From Acidobacteriota bacterium (lineage in GTDB: Bacteria > Acidobacteriota > Blastocatellia > RBC074), in assembly GCA_016710075.1 (NCBI GenBank), contig JADJLO010000005.1:1-64000 (forward strand): 64,000 nucleotides of DNA. Direction: 5' to 3'. The notes beneath the pieces are model-generated. The model did not search any database, was not told the DNA's origin, and saw only the letters and a list, made by a program, of their open reading frames with translations. Shown piece after piece: positions 40,896 to 49,548 of this stretch. Made by a program: the position numbers and the translations under genes. How positions within the stretch are numbered: the first letter of the stretch is position 1; every line of letters starts with the position of its first letter.

Positions 40896-42521
40896 TCAGT
40901 TTGTTTTTTTCATGGAAGCGCGGCGAGCCTGGTAGCGTTCCTCGTGAAAGTCGAGTTGAGGTTTGCGGAAGCTTTCCCGCACTTTGATCTCGGTTCCAAG
41001 TTCGAGCAAGCGGTCAGTCGAACGGTCGTAAGCGGGCCATTCGGGGCGTCCGCCGCCGTTGGGATTTCCAGTCTTCGCAAACTGCACCCAGTAACTTCCA
41101 ACTGTATCCGCCATCTTCCTGTCCGCCTCGCCGGCGATAGCAGCGTATGCCGGGAGTTTGAAGCTGTTGAAAACGTAGAGCACGTCGGCGCCGTGACCGG
41201 CGCCCGGCATCCGGCCGCGCTGAGATTCAGTCACGTAAGAAAAATGATAGAGCCAGGCCGGCTGTCCGGCTTTTTTAACCAGACCGGCGAGAAAGCGGGC
41301 GGGCGCCACGAATGCCGAATCGGCCCACATCATTGCCGCTCCGTAATCGCGGCTGCGTTCGAGTTCTGACTTGTAGACATCCTGTGCTTTATCTGCATCC
41401 TTGCCCAGCAACCCGAAAACGGCATCGGTCGTGATGCCGAATGTCGTCATCAAACTGGCTTCATAGCTGTTGGCTCCGACCAGATAAGGAACCGCGTACT
41501 GCTTGCCCTGTTCGAACAACGCGCCGGGCTCCTCTGTCACAATGCGTCCGTCAATGACAGGCGCGGAACCGCCGATTGCGCGTGATTCATTGCGAACGCG
41601 TCGGGCGGCGGTGAGCCTGTCCATAAAATCCTTAGCCGGGATTTTGCGAAGCTCGGCAATCGGATCGGCGGCTTTATCAGCGCCCAGATCCGCCGCGATG
41701 GCCTCGCCGATTTCCTGTTGTGAAGACTGATTCCCTCGGCGCTCACTGATATGCCTTGGCGCCTGCATCCCACCGCCGCTTTCAGAAATGGCTTTGTGAA
41801 ACAGCCCCTTCGCTTCAGGCGAGAGCATCAGATAGTTGACGCTGCTGCCTCCTGCCGATTCGCCGAAAATTGTCACGTTCGAGGGATCGCCGCCGAAGGC
41901 CGAGATGTTTTGCTTCACCCATTTGAGAGCCGCAATCTGATCCATCAAACCGTAATTGGCGAGAGGCCCTTTGGGGTTCTGTTTTGAGAGGGCGGGATGA
42001 GCGAAGAAACCAAATTCTCCAACACGATAATTGAATGTCACCAGCACCACGCCCTGCCGCGCCAGCGCCGCGCCGTCATAGAACGGGAACGAAGCAGACC
42101 CCTGAATGAAGGCTCCTCCGTAAATCCAGACCATGACGGGCAGCTTGCCGCTATTCGATTTCGCCGGAGTCCAGAGGTTTATCGACAGGCAGTCTTCACT
42201 GATTTCATTGAGACCTCCCGTTCGATCCGCTCGGGGAACCTGCATGCACATAGGACCGTATTTTTCAGCCTTAAGCACGCCGCTCCATTTGGCTGCGGGC
42301 CGGGGAGGCATCCATCGCATATCCCCCACGGGCGGCGAGGCAAAGGGAATCCCTTTGAAGACGCGGATCTCTCCATTCTGTGTGCCGGCCACCAGTCCCG
42401 CGTCAGTCTTGACGGCATCGATTGCCTGGGAACTCACAGCTCGCTGAGAAAGAAACAAATGGCCGCTAAAGAATATGATTAAACAAAATGAGATCAACAG
42501 GGTGGTTCGATGACTTCGCAT
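40896..42521 (-). CDS. Type B carboxylesterase
   Basis: Secreted carboxylesterase/para-nitrobenzyl esterase of 541 residues with an N-terminal hydrophobic signal. EDCLSINLW and the oxyanion-hole region IYGGAFIQGS precede the nucleophile elbow TIFGESAGGSS. The Glu lies in the YLVGANSYEASLM region and His in PGAGHGADVLYVF. Length and motif order are typical. The ATG at 42521 is chosen because GGAGG lies at 42529-42533; the longer in-frame ORF begins in that leader. Substrate unknown. Confidence 0.9.
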   Translation of the reverse strand: MRSHRTTLLISFCLIIFFSGHLFLSQRAVSSQAIDAVKTDAGLVAGTQNGEIRVFKGIPFASPPVGDMRWMPPRPAAKWSGVLKAEKYGPMCMQVPRADRTGGLNEISEDCLSINLWTPAKSNSGKLPVMVWIYGGAFIQGSASFPFYDGAALARQGVVLVTFNYRVGEFGFFAHPALSKQNPKGPLANYGLMDQIAALKWVKQNISAFGGDPSNVTIFGESAGGSSVNYLMLSPEAKGLFHKAISESGGGMQAPRHISERRGNQSSQQEIGEAIAADLGADKAADPIAELRKIPAKDFMDRLTAARRVRNESRAIGGSAPVIDGRIVTEEPGALFEQGKQYAVPYLVGANSYEASLMTTFGITTDAVFGLLGKDADKAQDVYKSELERSRDYGAAMMWADSAFVAPARFLAGLVKKAGQPAWLYHFSYVTESQRGRMPGAGHGADVLYVFNSFKLPAYAAIAGEADRKMADTVGSYWVQFAKTGNPNGGGRPEWPAYDRSTDRLLELGTEIKVRESFRKPQLDFHEERYQARRASMKKTN

Positions 42522-42621
42522 GACATGCCTCCATAATCGTTTTTGAACACGGTTAGTATTCATGACAATTTCGGATATGTGAAGCGATTTGAGTTCTGGC
42601 AGGATTTTCAGGAGTTTCGAT

Positions 42622-42642
42622 GATTACGACAGTTTCGTAATC
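42622..42642. repeat. GATTACGA hairpin
   Basis: An 8-bp stem, GATTACGA (42622-42629) and TCGTAATC (42635-42642), with a 5-nt loop, just after the stop of the minus-strand TonB receptor. It shares its arms with the inverted repeat at 37051-37183. It may act as a weak terminator; no T-run follows. Confidence 0.55.
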
Positions 42643-42655
42643 ATCTTCCACCCGC

Positions 42656-45385
42656 TTAAAAACGATAGTTGTATCTTAAGCCGAAGCTGCGACCGGGAGC
42701 ATCCATTCCCCAGCTGATGCCGCGATAGTTCTTGTCGTTCAGATTTTCAAAATCGAAGACAATATTCTGGCGTTCACTTACGCGGAAGCCTCCGCGAATG
42801 CCGAAAGTCATAAAACCGGGAATGTAAGAGTAAAGAGGGGCGCTGTTGGCAGTGCCGAGCAGTCGATTCTGAACCTGAGTGAGGGTTTCGCCTGTGGCGT
42901 TGAGGATGTCGTCGGCAGTACCGAACCTGAGATCGGCGCCGGCGGAAACAAAGCCGCGGACGGTTGCTCCGCGCCGGAAGAAGTTCTGGATGCTTGAACG
43001 CGAGCGGGATGCGCCGGTGCGCCTGTCGTCAAGGTCGAGCGTCGAGAGCCGATTCTGCCTGCGGGCGCCATAGAGATAAGGCTCAACCCAGAACCTCCCG
43101 CCTGGAGCATCGTACCTTAGGCGAATGTTTCCCTGGGGCGCAGGCGTTCCGCCCTCTATCGTCGGCGGCAGACCGGTCTGCTTGTCGGCTGCGTGCAGGT
43201 ATGTGAAGTTCTGCCCGAGAGTCCAGCTTCGCGAAATTTTCAGATCGAATTTCTGCTCAATGCCGTAAATCCGTGAGTCGCCGAAATTGGCGCGGATCAG
43301 CACAGGGTTGGTGGAAGCAGGCACGAAAACTACGCCACTCGAGTTCTGCGAAGATATTTTCTGATCGCCGAGCTGCAGCCCGACCGCTCCCTGCGGCAGG
43401 ATCAGAGACTGGAGCACGATATTGTCGTAGATGTCATTGACGAATCCATTGACATCAATATCGACGCGGCGGCGATGAAAGTGCACGCCACCTTCATAAC
43501 TCCAGCTTGTTTCCGGTTTGAGCTGCGCCACGGGAATGCCGGTCGATGAGGCGCCGCTGCCTGCCGTCGTGCCAAATGTTGCGCCTTTTCCAGCCAGATC
43601 CACGGCATTGGCTTCGAAGCCGTTTCCGGTCAGACCCAGCGTGCCGAGATCGGTGATGTGCGGAGTTCTGAAGCCCCGGCTCACCTGGGCCGAGAGAGTG
43701 AAGCTTTCGGCAAGCGTCAGAACCGCGCCGAACCGCGGCGTCACAGCGTCCGCCGTCAGCTTATCGTCCGGCCACAGCGGCCGGCCATTGACCAGAGGAC
43801 TGTTGGAAGATCTTGAATTATATGAAGCTCTGCCGTAGCGCAGCGCTCCAATCAGACGCAAACGATCGGGGATTGCGGTCAGCACATTCTGCACGTAGAT
43901 ACCGCCGCTGCGATAGGTCGCATTGTTTGGAACGCGTGGACGCGCCAGTGTCACTGAACCGTTGGACGGATCGAAGACATATGACGGCGCACGAACTCTG
44001 TCGTAATAGAATTCACCGCCAATGACCAGCGAGTCACGGCTCCATTGCCTTGATGCCTGGGCCTGAGCGCCATGAACCACGGTTCGCTCGGGCTGATGAG
44101 TGATGCCTCCAAGGGGATTGCCGTTGCCGCCCTGATTGACTCGCTCCTCACGCTGCGCATTGTAGGAATAAGACAGTGAGAAAGTATCGAACCAGCCGGC
44201 CTGAAACCGCTCATACCTGCCGTAAAAGAAATCGAGCATGAAGTTGCGCAGATCCGCAATCAGATTGCCGTCACCGCCGATTGTCTGATCGAATCGTTTG
44301 CCGCCGTCAATCTGCGCGCGCTGGTAATGAACCGTCAGTTGATCGAGATCGGTCAGCCGGTAACTCAGTTTGAATAAACCGCCATACTGAGTGAAGGCCG
44401 TATCCGGCGAGCGTTCGCCAAGCAGCAGATCAGAGCGCAGTCCAAGAAAGCGGTTCACCGCCGAATGCGTATCGAAGCCGCCTCCGGGTCTAACGGTATT
44501 GCTTCGATGAGACGCCAGATTGACGAGCACGGCAATATCCTTGTTGCCGGCTGTCAGCAATGCGTTTCCGCCAAAGCTGTGATCGGCGCTGTTGTAATGT
44601 GTGCCGATCTGACCGTGCACCTCCGGCCCGCCTGCAGTATAGAGCGGCATGCGCGAAATCAACTGCACACTGCCGCCGATGCTGTCACTGCCGAATTGCG
44701 CGCTGTTGGGCCCGCGAATCACCTCGACGGCGCGTAAATTGGAGGTGTCGTTCAAATTGAAGAAGCTGTTGATTCCGCCGCGCGCCGTTGAGGTTGAAAA
44801 GCGAATCCCGTCAACGTAATTGACCACCTTGGCGCCGGTGACTCCGCGAACGAATATCGCCCCGATGCTGGGGCTGGTTCGCTGCAGTTGCAGACCCGGC
44901 TCTTCCTGCCCGATCTGTGCAAGGACGGCCTTGGCTCGCTGCTCAAGCTTGTTTTCATCGATTACGTTGACCTGCTGCGTCGTCTGATCAAGCGATTGAA
45001 CAACGCCGATCTCGGCAGTCACGGTGACTTCAGCCGTCAGCATCTCTGCGCCGAGAACTATTTCAAATTGAGCAATACCGCCACTTCCCACCGTGACGGC
45101 CATGCGCTTAGGCGCAAAACCGCGCCGGCTGATGATGTAGAGCTCGTATGTGCCGGGCGCCGCGCCGCGCAGCGTAAATTCACCCTGTTCGTTTGTCCGC
45201 GTCGTGTCAATTGCCGCCTGGCGGGCATTGAGCAGGCTCACTGTCGCCTGAGCTACTGCCGCCCCTGTCGTGTCCTTCACAACACCGCTGATGCTCCCGG
45301 CATTCTGGCCATTTATCGAAATCGCCAGAATGAGCAAAAAGAACAATTGCAGGGAACACATATAGCCGCATCGCCGCTTGAACAT
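42656..45385 (-). CDS. TonB-dependent receptor with carboxypeptidase-regulatory domain
   Basis: Outer-membrane active transporter of 909 residues. After the signal peptide comes a carboxypeptidase-regulatory-like domain (SGVVKDTTGAAVAQATVSLL, about 30-110), then a plug (VNVIDENKLEQRAKAVLAQ; FVRGVTGAKVVNYVDGIRF; RAVEVIRGPNSAQFGSDSIG) and a 22-stranded barrel ending in aromatic YNYRF. The plug resembles siderophore/cobalamin/metal receptors more than Oar-type proteins. The start follows AAGGAGTAGTTCTC. It lies downstream of the BlaI/M56 pair, and a perfect 8-bp inverted repeat about 100 bp upstream of the start could be the repressor site. A metal-related cargo is an inference from context. Confidence 0.9.
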   Translation of the reverse strand: MFKRRCGYMCSLQLFFLLILAISINGQNAGSISGVVKDTTGAAVAQATVSLLNARQAAIDTTRTNEQGEFTLRGAAPGTYELYIISRRGFAPKRMAVTVGSGGIAQFEIVLGAEMLTAEVTVTAEIGVVQSLDQTTQQVNVIDENKLEQRAKAVLAQIGQEEPGLQLQRTSPSIGAIFVRGVTGAKVVNYVDGIRFSTSTARGGINSFFNLNDTSNLRAVEVIRGPNSAQFGSDSIGGSVQLISRMPLYTAGGPEVHGQIGTHYNSADHSFGGNALLTAGNKDIAVLVNLASHRSNTVRPGGGFDTHSAVNRFLGLRSDLLLGERSPDTAFTQYGGLFKLSYRLTDLDQLTVHYQRAQIDGGKRFDQTIGGDGNLIADLRNFMLDFFYGRYERFQAGWFDTFSLSYSYNAQREERVNQGGNGNPLGGITHQPERTVVHGAQAQASRQWSRDSLVIGGEFYYDRVRAPSYVFDPSNGSVTLARPRVPNNATYRSGGIYVQNVLTAIPDRLRLIGALRYGRASYNSRSSNSPLVNGRPLWPDDKLTADAVTPRFGAVLTLAESFTLSAQVSRGFRTPHITDLGTLGLTGNGFEANAVDLAGKGATFGTTAGSGASSTGIPVAQLKPETSWSYEGGVHFHRRRVDIDVNGFVNDIYDNIVLQSLILPQGAVGLQLGDQKISSQNSSGVVFVPASTNPVLIRANFGDSRIYGIEQKFDLKISRSWTLGQNFTYLHAADKQTGLPPTIEGGTPAPQGNIRLRYDAPGGRFWVEPYLYGARRQNRLSTLDLDDRRTGASRSRSSIQNFFRRGATVRGFVSAGADLRFGTADDILNATGETLTQVQNRLLGTANSAPLYSYIPGFMTFGIRGGFRVSERQNIVFDFENLNDKNYRGISWGMDAPGRSFGLRYNYRF

Positions 45386-45487
45386 GAGAACTACTCCTTG
45401 AGTGGGTTCGGTTGGAATTTATTCGCCGGGTTCAACTGAACCCGCGTCCGGATGCCTGGACAGGAAAGCAGTCTAAGCCGAACGAAG

Positions 45488-45510
45488 ATCTACTACCAAA
45501 GATAGTAGAT
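45488..45510. promoter_or_regulatory. Candidate BlaI/CopY-type operator
   Basis: Perfect palindrome ATCTACTA-(7 bp)-TAGTAGAT, 103 bp upstream of the TonB receptor start. BlaI/MecI/CopY repressors bind dyads of the form TACTAC...GTAGTA, and the half-sites here (CTACTA/TAGTAG) are close to that. The BlaI-family gene lies directly upstream, so autogenous local control is plausible. Spacing differs from the canonical staphylococcal operator. Confidence 0.5.
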
Positions 45511-45583
45511 GATAATTTTTTATCGGGTTTGAATGAAGAAATGGCACTGCGTGAACGGTTACGGCAGGATTCCGACGATCAGC

Positions 45584-46561
45584 TCAATTCCCTGATGTAC
45601 GGTGTGGAGAGCACCGGGATAGAGCCCGGCCAGGCATGGTGAAAGGAAGGAAAACCATCATCAGGCGGAATGCCAGATTGAGACCGCGCCCGTTTTTAAG
45701 GTCCTGGCGCTCATCCGCATCGGCAATTTTCATCAGCCTTTGAATTCGCCTCTCGAGGTTGCCGTCATGTGTCATGACAAAAGAAAATGCGGCAGGCATT
45801 GCCACATCGACACCGGGCTTGAATAGTCTGGCAATCCGCACAAGGGCTGAAGCCAGATCGAGGGCCTTCTGTTTATCGCCGCCGGCTGCATAATCATCCG
45901 CAGCCAATTCGACACTTTCCTGCCATTCTCTTTCCAACTCGCCTGAGCCGGGAAGGAAGAACAAAAAATGCCGGCAGAAGGTGAATACCATCCGGCGTAG
46001 ATTATCCCGTGAATCGAGATGCCATTGTTCATGTCTCAATACGACATCGAGCTCATCCTGAGTCAAATGCCTGAACAATTGATCGGCAATAAAAAGCTGC
46101 GGACGAAATACTCCAACCACGGCAATGACAGGCAGCGTATGCCGCAGCCGCCAGACCGGAATACCAGTATCAGTGACGCTGACTTTTTCAGCCAGATGCT
46201 GCCACTCGGCGACCAGTTTGCCGGTGCGCCGGAAAGCAATGATCGTGTGACCAAGTGCGTACAATCCGCCTGCAATACAGATCCACGTTGCAATCAACAG
46301 GACAAAACTGACCGGCTCGGTTGTCTGCTCCGGCTCGTGAAGGATGTATGCCGGAAGCAGGATGAAAATCACGAATGCAGCAGCGGCTGCCGGCGGCCAG
46401 ACGCGCAGGGCGAAAAGCATCCGCGCCTGCTCGCGAGGAGGCTCCAGTGTCAGTCGCGAGCCCACCATTCGCCATAGCCTCAACCCGGCCAGCGCAAACA
46501 CTGTCGCCAGCATCGGCAATGCCGAAAGAATCAGGCAGATGGCAAGTAGTTCGTATTTCAT
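45584..46561 (-). CDS. M56 family (BlaR1-like) membrane metallopeptidase
   Basis: Membrane zinc protease of 325 residues, the sensor/antirepressor partner of BlaI-type repressors. Hydrophobic helices at the N-terminus and near residues 55-75 and 80-110 surround a cytoplasmic peptidase domain with LRHEQWHLDSRDNLRR (HExxH, about residue 177) and a downstream helix with AADDYAAGG, the likely third ligand region. The extracellular sensor domain of BlaR1 is absent, as in many short M56 proteins. The ATG overlaps the repressor stop by 4 bp. It presumably cleaves the repressor on metal or envelope stress; the signal is unknown. Confidence 0.87.
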   Translation of the reverse strand: MKYELLAICLILSALPMLATVFALAGLRLWRMVGSRLTLEPPREQARMLFALRVWPPAAAAAFVIFILLPAYILHEPEQTTEPVSFVLLIATWICIAGGLYALGHTIIAFRRTGKLVAEWQHLAEKVSVTDTGIPVWRLRHTLPVIAVVGVFRPQLFIADQLFRHLTQDELDVVLRHEQWHLDSRDNLRRMVFTFCRHFLFFLPGSGELEREWQESVELAADDYAAGGDKQKALDLASALVRIARLFKPGVDVAMPAAFSFVMTHDGNLERRIQRLMKIADADERQDLKNGRGLNLAFRLMMVFLPFTMPGRALSRCSPHRTSGN

Positions 46562-46998
46562 CGCTTATTCCCGGTCTTTAACTGGCTCTTCTTTTCCCTG
46601 ATCAATCGATCGACTTCATCGAGCAGTTGCTGATCGGATTCGGTCACAGCCTCGATGATGCACGAGATGAGGATTTCGGAAGGCCGGGTAGTATGTTCCA
46701 GCAACTGGTCAATCAGGCCACGCGCTGCGACACGTCCCATCTCCGATTCCGAAACGCAGGGCGTGTAATAATATGCCCGGCCTTCCAGCCTGCGATCGAG
46801 CAGGCCTTTCTTGAATAGCCGGTCCAGCGTGGTCATGACGGTGGTGTAGGCAAGCTCTTCATCGAACGCATGATGAATGCTGCGGACGGTGAGTTCTCCG
46901 CGCGACCACAGCAAATTCATGATTCTGCGCTCGAGCGGCCCCATCATCTCTACCCGGCTGCGAAAATTGCTCGAGTTTTCAGGTTTCTGAATTCCCAT
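46558..46998 (-). CDS. BlaI/MecI/CopY family transcriptional repressor
   Basis: DNA-binding repressor of 146 residues. The winged-helix domain spans about residues 16-90 (LERRIMNLLWSRGELTVRSI; YTTVMTTLDRLFKKGLLDR), and the C-terminal dimerisation helices include the region usually cut by the M56 partner. It starts 19 bp after the metal-binding protein stop and overlaps the M56 gene, so the three form one transcription unit. CopY members respond to copper, BlaI/MecI to beta-lactams; the neighbouring CusF/heavy-metal domains favour a metal response here. No Cys-x-Cys copper motif is visible at its C-terminus. Confidence 0.9.
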   Translation of the reverse strand: MGIQKPENSSNFRSRVEMMGPLERRIMNLLWSRGELTVRSIHHAFDEELAYTTVMTTLDRLFKKGLLDRRLEGRAYYYTPCVSESEMGRVAARGLIDQLLEHTTRPSEILISCIIEAVTESDQQLLDEVDRLIREKKSQLKTGNKR

Positions 46999-47017
46999 TA
47001 ATTCCTTGCGATACTAC

Positions 47018-48472
47018 TCAGCGAAGGCGTTTGATATTGACGTCAAATGCGACGGTATAAGCCTGCCGGCCGCGCAAAAACTGCGTCCAGACGCGATAAT
47101 TGCCCGGGGCCGGAAAGAGCACATCGAAATCGACATGAGGTCCGCCGCGCTGTGTGTTGATCTCTTTTTCAAGGTCGACCTGTTGCTCCGGATGAGAATG
47201 AAGAACCGAGGTCTGGTCTTCACTGAGAACCAGCATATGGCCCCAGGCGCTGAGGTATGGAATCAGGTCGAGCACAGGTTGGCCTGTTTGCGCATCCATC
47301 AAGCGATATTTCAAGGTAACCGTTTTTCCTGAGACCATGCCGGCGGGATCGAGCGTCCGTTCGACCTTCATGGCGCCGGCCGGCTTTGATTCCAGAGCCT
47401 CGATCACGGCGCCGATCCTTTCGGCGTTATCCGGCGTCACCAGCACTCCGGTTGCGGTCTTCGTCATTAAGGTATCGGGCGTGAGCGCTGCCTGTCCGCC
47501 AAGCAGATCGCCTTTCCAGCCTGCAGTCGCCAGATTGGTCTGCAAAACCTGCGGCGCTCCTTCGATTGGATAGATGTCGGTGTAAACCTTGTATAATCCA
47601 GGCCGGTTCAAAACTGCTTCTATCTCGAAGTTTCCGTCCGGAAGCCTTCGCGGGTGGATGTGCTGAAAATCATTGAGATCCTGGCTGATCAGAAAGAGGT
47701 GAAAAAGCCTGTCGTGCATCAAACCGAACTCTTTGACCTTCTCGCCGGTGCGCGGGTTGAAGACCGCAAAGTTTAATTTCACCGGCTGACCGGGTTTCGG
47801 TAACTTCGGTGTGACCTCCATTTTGAGACGGAACTCTTCAGTAATGCCGGGCTCGGCCGATACCAGTTCCATACCGCACCTCGGGCATTTGCCGGGTTTG
47901 CTTGCCCGATAGTTGAGATGCATCGGACAGGTGTAAAGCGCCGTCGGATCGGTGTCGAATCTTGAAGGCGGCGGAGTCTTTTGATTTCCCGGAGTTCCCA
48001 TCAGCCAGAACGGCTTGTCCTCTTCATCGGTTTTTTCCGCATTCTTCTTCTCTTCCTTCTGGTCTTCCTTCTGGCTTTTAGCAACGACTACGACCTTCTC
48101 AAGCCACTGAGCCCCGTCATCAGAGGAGACGAGTAGAGCGACGATCTGATCCCCCGGTTGCATCTCTTCCAGGGCGTTGTCGTCCTTGACCAGAAAGGGC
48201 ATCGTCATCGCATCCATCAGGCCTTCAACCTTTTCATGCTTGATCGTGGCCCGCCTTTTGACGCGATCGACTGAAACGACCACGCCCTTGAACTCGTATC
48301 GCTGAGCCTGAATGCTCAATAGCGCTGGATTCAAACCTTTAATATTATCGAGAAAACCGCCCCTCGTAAGCATTCCTAATGACAACAATAGAACTATGCC
48401 GATAAGTATAGTAAATGCCGACGAAAGCAGTCTTGATACCGGGATTAATTTGATAACTTGATGAATTTTCAT
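47018..48472 (-). CDS. Envelope metal-binding protein: CusF-like plus heavy-metal-binding domain
   Basis: Membrane-anchored protein of 484 residues with one N-terminal helix (FTILIGIVLLLSLGMLTRGG). Residues about 55-115 form a CusF/copper-binding OB-like domain: GVVVSVDRVKRRATIKHE, then the metal-ligand stretch DAMTMPFLV (about residue 88). A charged linker (KEDQKEEKKNAEKTDEED) is followed by the YHS-like heavy-metal-binding domain YTCPMHLNYRASKPGKCPRC (about residue 182). The last 250 residues are beta-rich, with His-rich stretches (DFQHIHPRR; LHSHPEQQ), similar to YtkA/FixH-like domains. First gene of the BlaI/M56 operon. Probably a periplasmic copper or related metal chaperone. Confidence 0.82.
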   Translation of the reverse strand: MKIHQVIKLIPVSRLLSSAFTILIGIVLLLSLGMLTRGGFLDNIKGLNPALLSIQAQRYEFKGVVVSVDRVKRRATIKHEKVEGLMDAMTMPFLVKDDNALEEMQPGDQIVALLVSSDDGAQWLEKVVVVAKSQKEDQKEEKKNAEKTDEEDKPFWLMGTPGNQKTPPPSRFDTDPTALYTCPMHLNYRASKPGKCPRCGMELVSAEPGITEEFRLKMEVTPKLPKPGQPVKLNFAVFNPRTGEKVKEFGLMHDRLFHLFLISQDLNDFQHIHPRRLPDGNFEIEAVLNRPGLYKVYTDIYPIEGAPQVLQTNLATAGWKGDLLGGQAALTPDTLMTKTATGVLVTPDNAERIGAVIEALESKPAGAMKVERTLDPAGMVSGKTVTLKYRLMDAQTGQPVLDLIPYLSAWGHMLVLSEDQTSVLHSHPEQQVDLEKEINTQRGGPHVDFDVLFPAPGNYRVWTQFLRGRQAYTVAFDVNIKRLR

Positions 48473-48582
48473 AGGTTAAAAAAACTCCAACTTCTCGCTT
48501 AAACTCAGAAAACCTGCCGTCGTGCCGACGATAAGTTATTCCCTGAGATCCGAGCCCGACGGTTTGACAGTCTGCAATTCTC

Positions 48583-48600
48583 TAATCAGTATACTGCTTA
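48583..48600. promoter_or_regulatory. Candidate operator upstream of metal-binding operon
   Basis: Palindrome TAATCAGTATACTGCTTA with one mismatched pair, centred 119 bp upstream of the start codon of the CusF-like gene. Its core AGTATACT contains the TACT/AGTA half-sites also used by BlaI-type repressors but in a different spacing from the palindrome at 45488. Tentative. Confidence 0.3.
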
Positions 48601-48713
48601 TGACTTTGAATGAAAGCCATAATATTATGAGTTGAAAGTTGGCTTACAGCAATGACCCTGCCCCAATCTTTTTGACCATCATCGGGCACTCCTGGCTTTA
48701 AATTTGAGCTAGA

Positions 48714-48758
48714 TCAAAAAAATAGCCGGGACGTTTTTGGTTGACGTTCATCCCGGCT
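48714..48758 (-). terminator. Rho-independent terminator of the Cys-rich/TonB operon
   Basis: Arms AGCCGGGA (48724-48731) and TCCCGGCT (48751-48758) with additional CGT/ACG pairing inside; on the minus strand the stem is followed by ATTTTTTT. It would end the transcript coming from the TonB/BNR/Cys-rich genes and insulate the metal-binding operon that follows. Confidence 0.75.
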
Positions 48759-49298
48759 TCAATGAAGAGCGTGTCACAAACCAAAGAGAAGGTTGGGAAA
48801 AAGCTGTTCGGCGAACTCAACCAGAATTGGTTAATTTCTCAAAGACTGCTTTCGCTTGCTCAATACTTCATTGCCTGGCGTAGAAATGGTAGGTAAGCGT
48901 TCGCCGGTGCAGCGAAATAGAAAATCCTGCCATCACCAGCAAACAGGCCAGTTTAATGGTGTTTTTTTCATCTGATACTGCTTTTAAAGAACTATTCTAG
49001 TGAAGTGGCCATGGCCTATAGCAGGCCAGTGACCACACCAAGCCCGGCCCTTCGAATCGGATAAAAATCTGGGTTTCGGTTAGAATGAAGATTGTCGTTA
49101 GGAGAGAACCGGCGGCCCCCAGGGCGAAGATTTGCGGCTCACCCTCAGTCTGATGAGATTGATCGTGCGATGCTCAGACCGAAAATTGTTCAATATCGGT
49201 GCCCAGCAAATCGAGGAAATTGAACTCTTATTTACCGGATTTTTACTGTTGTTTGAATATTGACCGGCGCAATTCGACGGGCAGATTTTTCGAATAGC

Positions 49299-49517
49299 CT
49301 AGAGTTGCCTGCCATGTTCATGGCTTCCATCTTGGTGCTGGTTTATCTGGCGGGAGAGAAAACAGCAGCATTCGCCGCTTTCCCGGCAGCATTCCATATT
49401 GCAGGCACCCGGCTCGGGCAAGACAAGAGACAAGGACACTGCCAGCCAGCCGCCGGCAACCAGCAATAGCAGAGCTATGACAGGTCCCTGTTTCGAGATT
49501 TGCCTTTTTTCTGACAT
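49299..49517 (-). CDS. Small Cys-rich single-helix membrane protein (MECC motif)
   Basis: A 72-residue protein: a basic N-terminus, one hydrophobic helix (VIALLLLVAGGWLAVSLSLV), then EPGACNMECCRESGECCC, and a short tail with His residues (HQDGSHEHG). Six cysteines within 14 residues, directly outside the membrane, suggest metal binding or a redox role. The same motif in the same position after a helix occurs in the 187-residue protein at 53746, so this is a real family and not a chance ORF. It lies 31 bp downstream of the BNR-repeat gene in the same direction. I do not recognise a named family. Confidence 0.65.
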   Translation of the reverse strand: MSEKRQISKQGPVIALLLLVAGGWLAVSLSLVLPEPGACNMECCRESGECCCFLSRQINQHQDGSHEHGRQL

Positions 49518-49548
49518 GCATCCAAGACCTTGATGATTTATGCTATCG

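Larger units (their letters stand above)
48473..49298. other. Intergenic region, 826 bp, regulatory but no gene seen
   Basis: It separates the Cys-rich protein gene (49299) from the metal-binding operon (48472). It contains a terminator at 48714-48758, a near-perfect 18-bp palindrome at 48583-48600 (TAAtCAGTATACTGcTTA), a 12-bp palindrome CATAATATTATG at 48618-48629 and a run of unremarkable sequence from 48759. No ORF with family resemblance, tRNA or transposase remnant was recognised. The two palindromes are about 110-155 bp upstream of the metal-binding protein start and may belong to its promoter. Confidence 0.6.

Noticed and set aside
48564..48595. TTGACA and TATACT as a plus-strand promoter
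   Set aside because: The spacer is 20 bp, too long for a normal sigma-70 promoter, and no plus-strand gene follows; TATACT is part of a palindrome.
48759..49298. tRNA or small RNA gene in the long gap
   Set aside because: Hairpin-forming stretches such as GGTTGGG with CTCAACC exist, but no cloverleaf or CCA end could be drawn.
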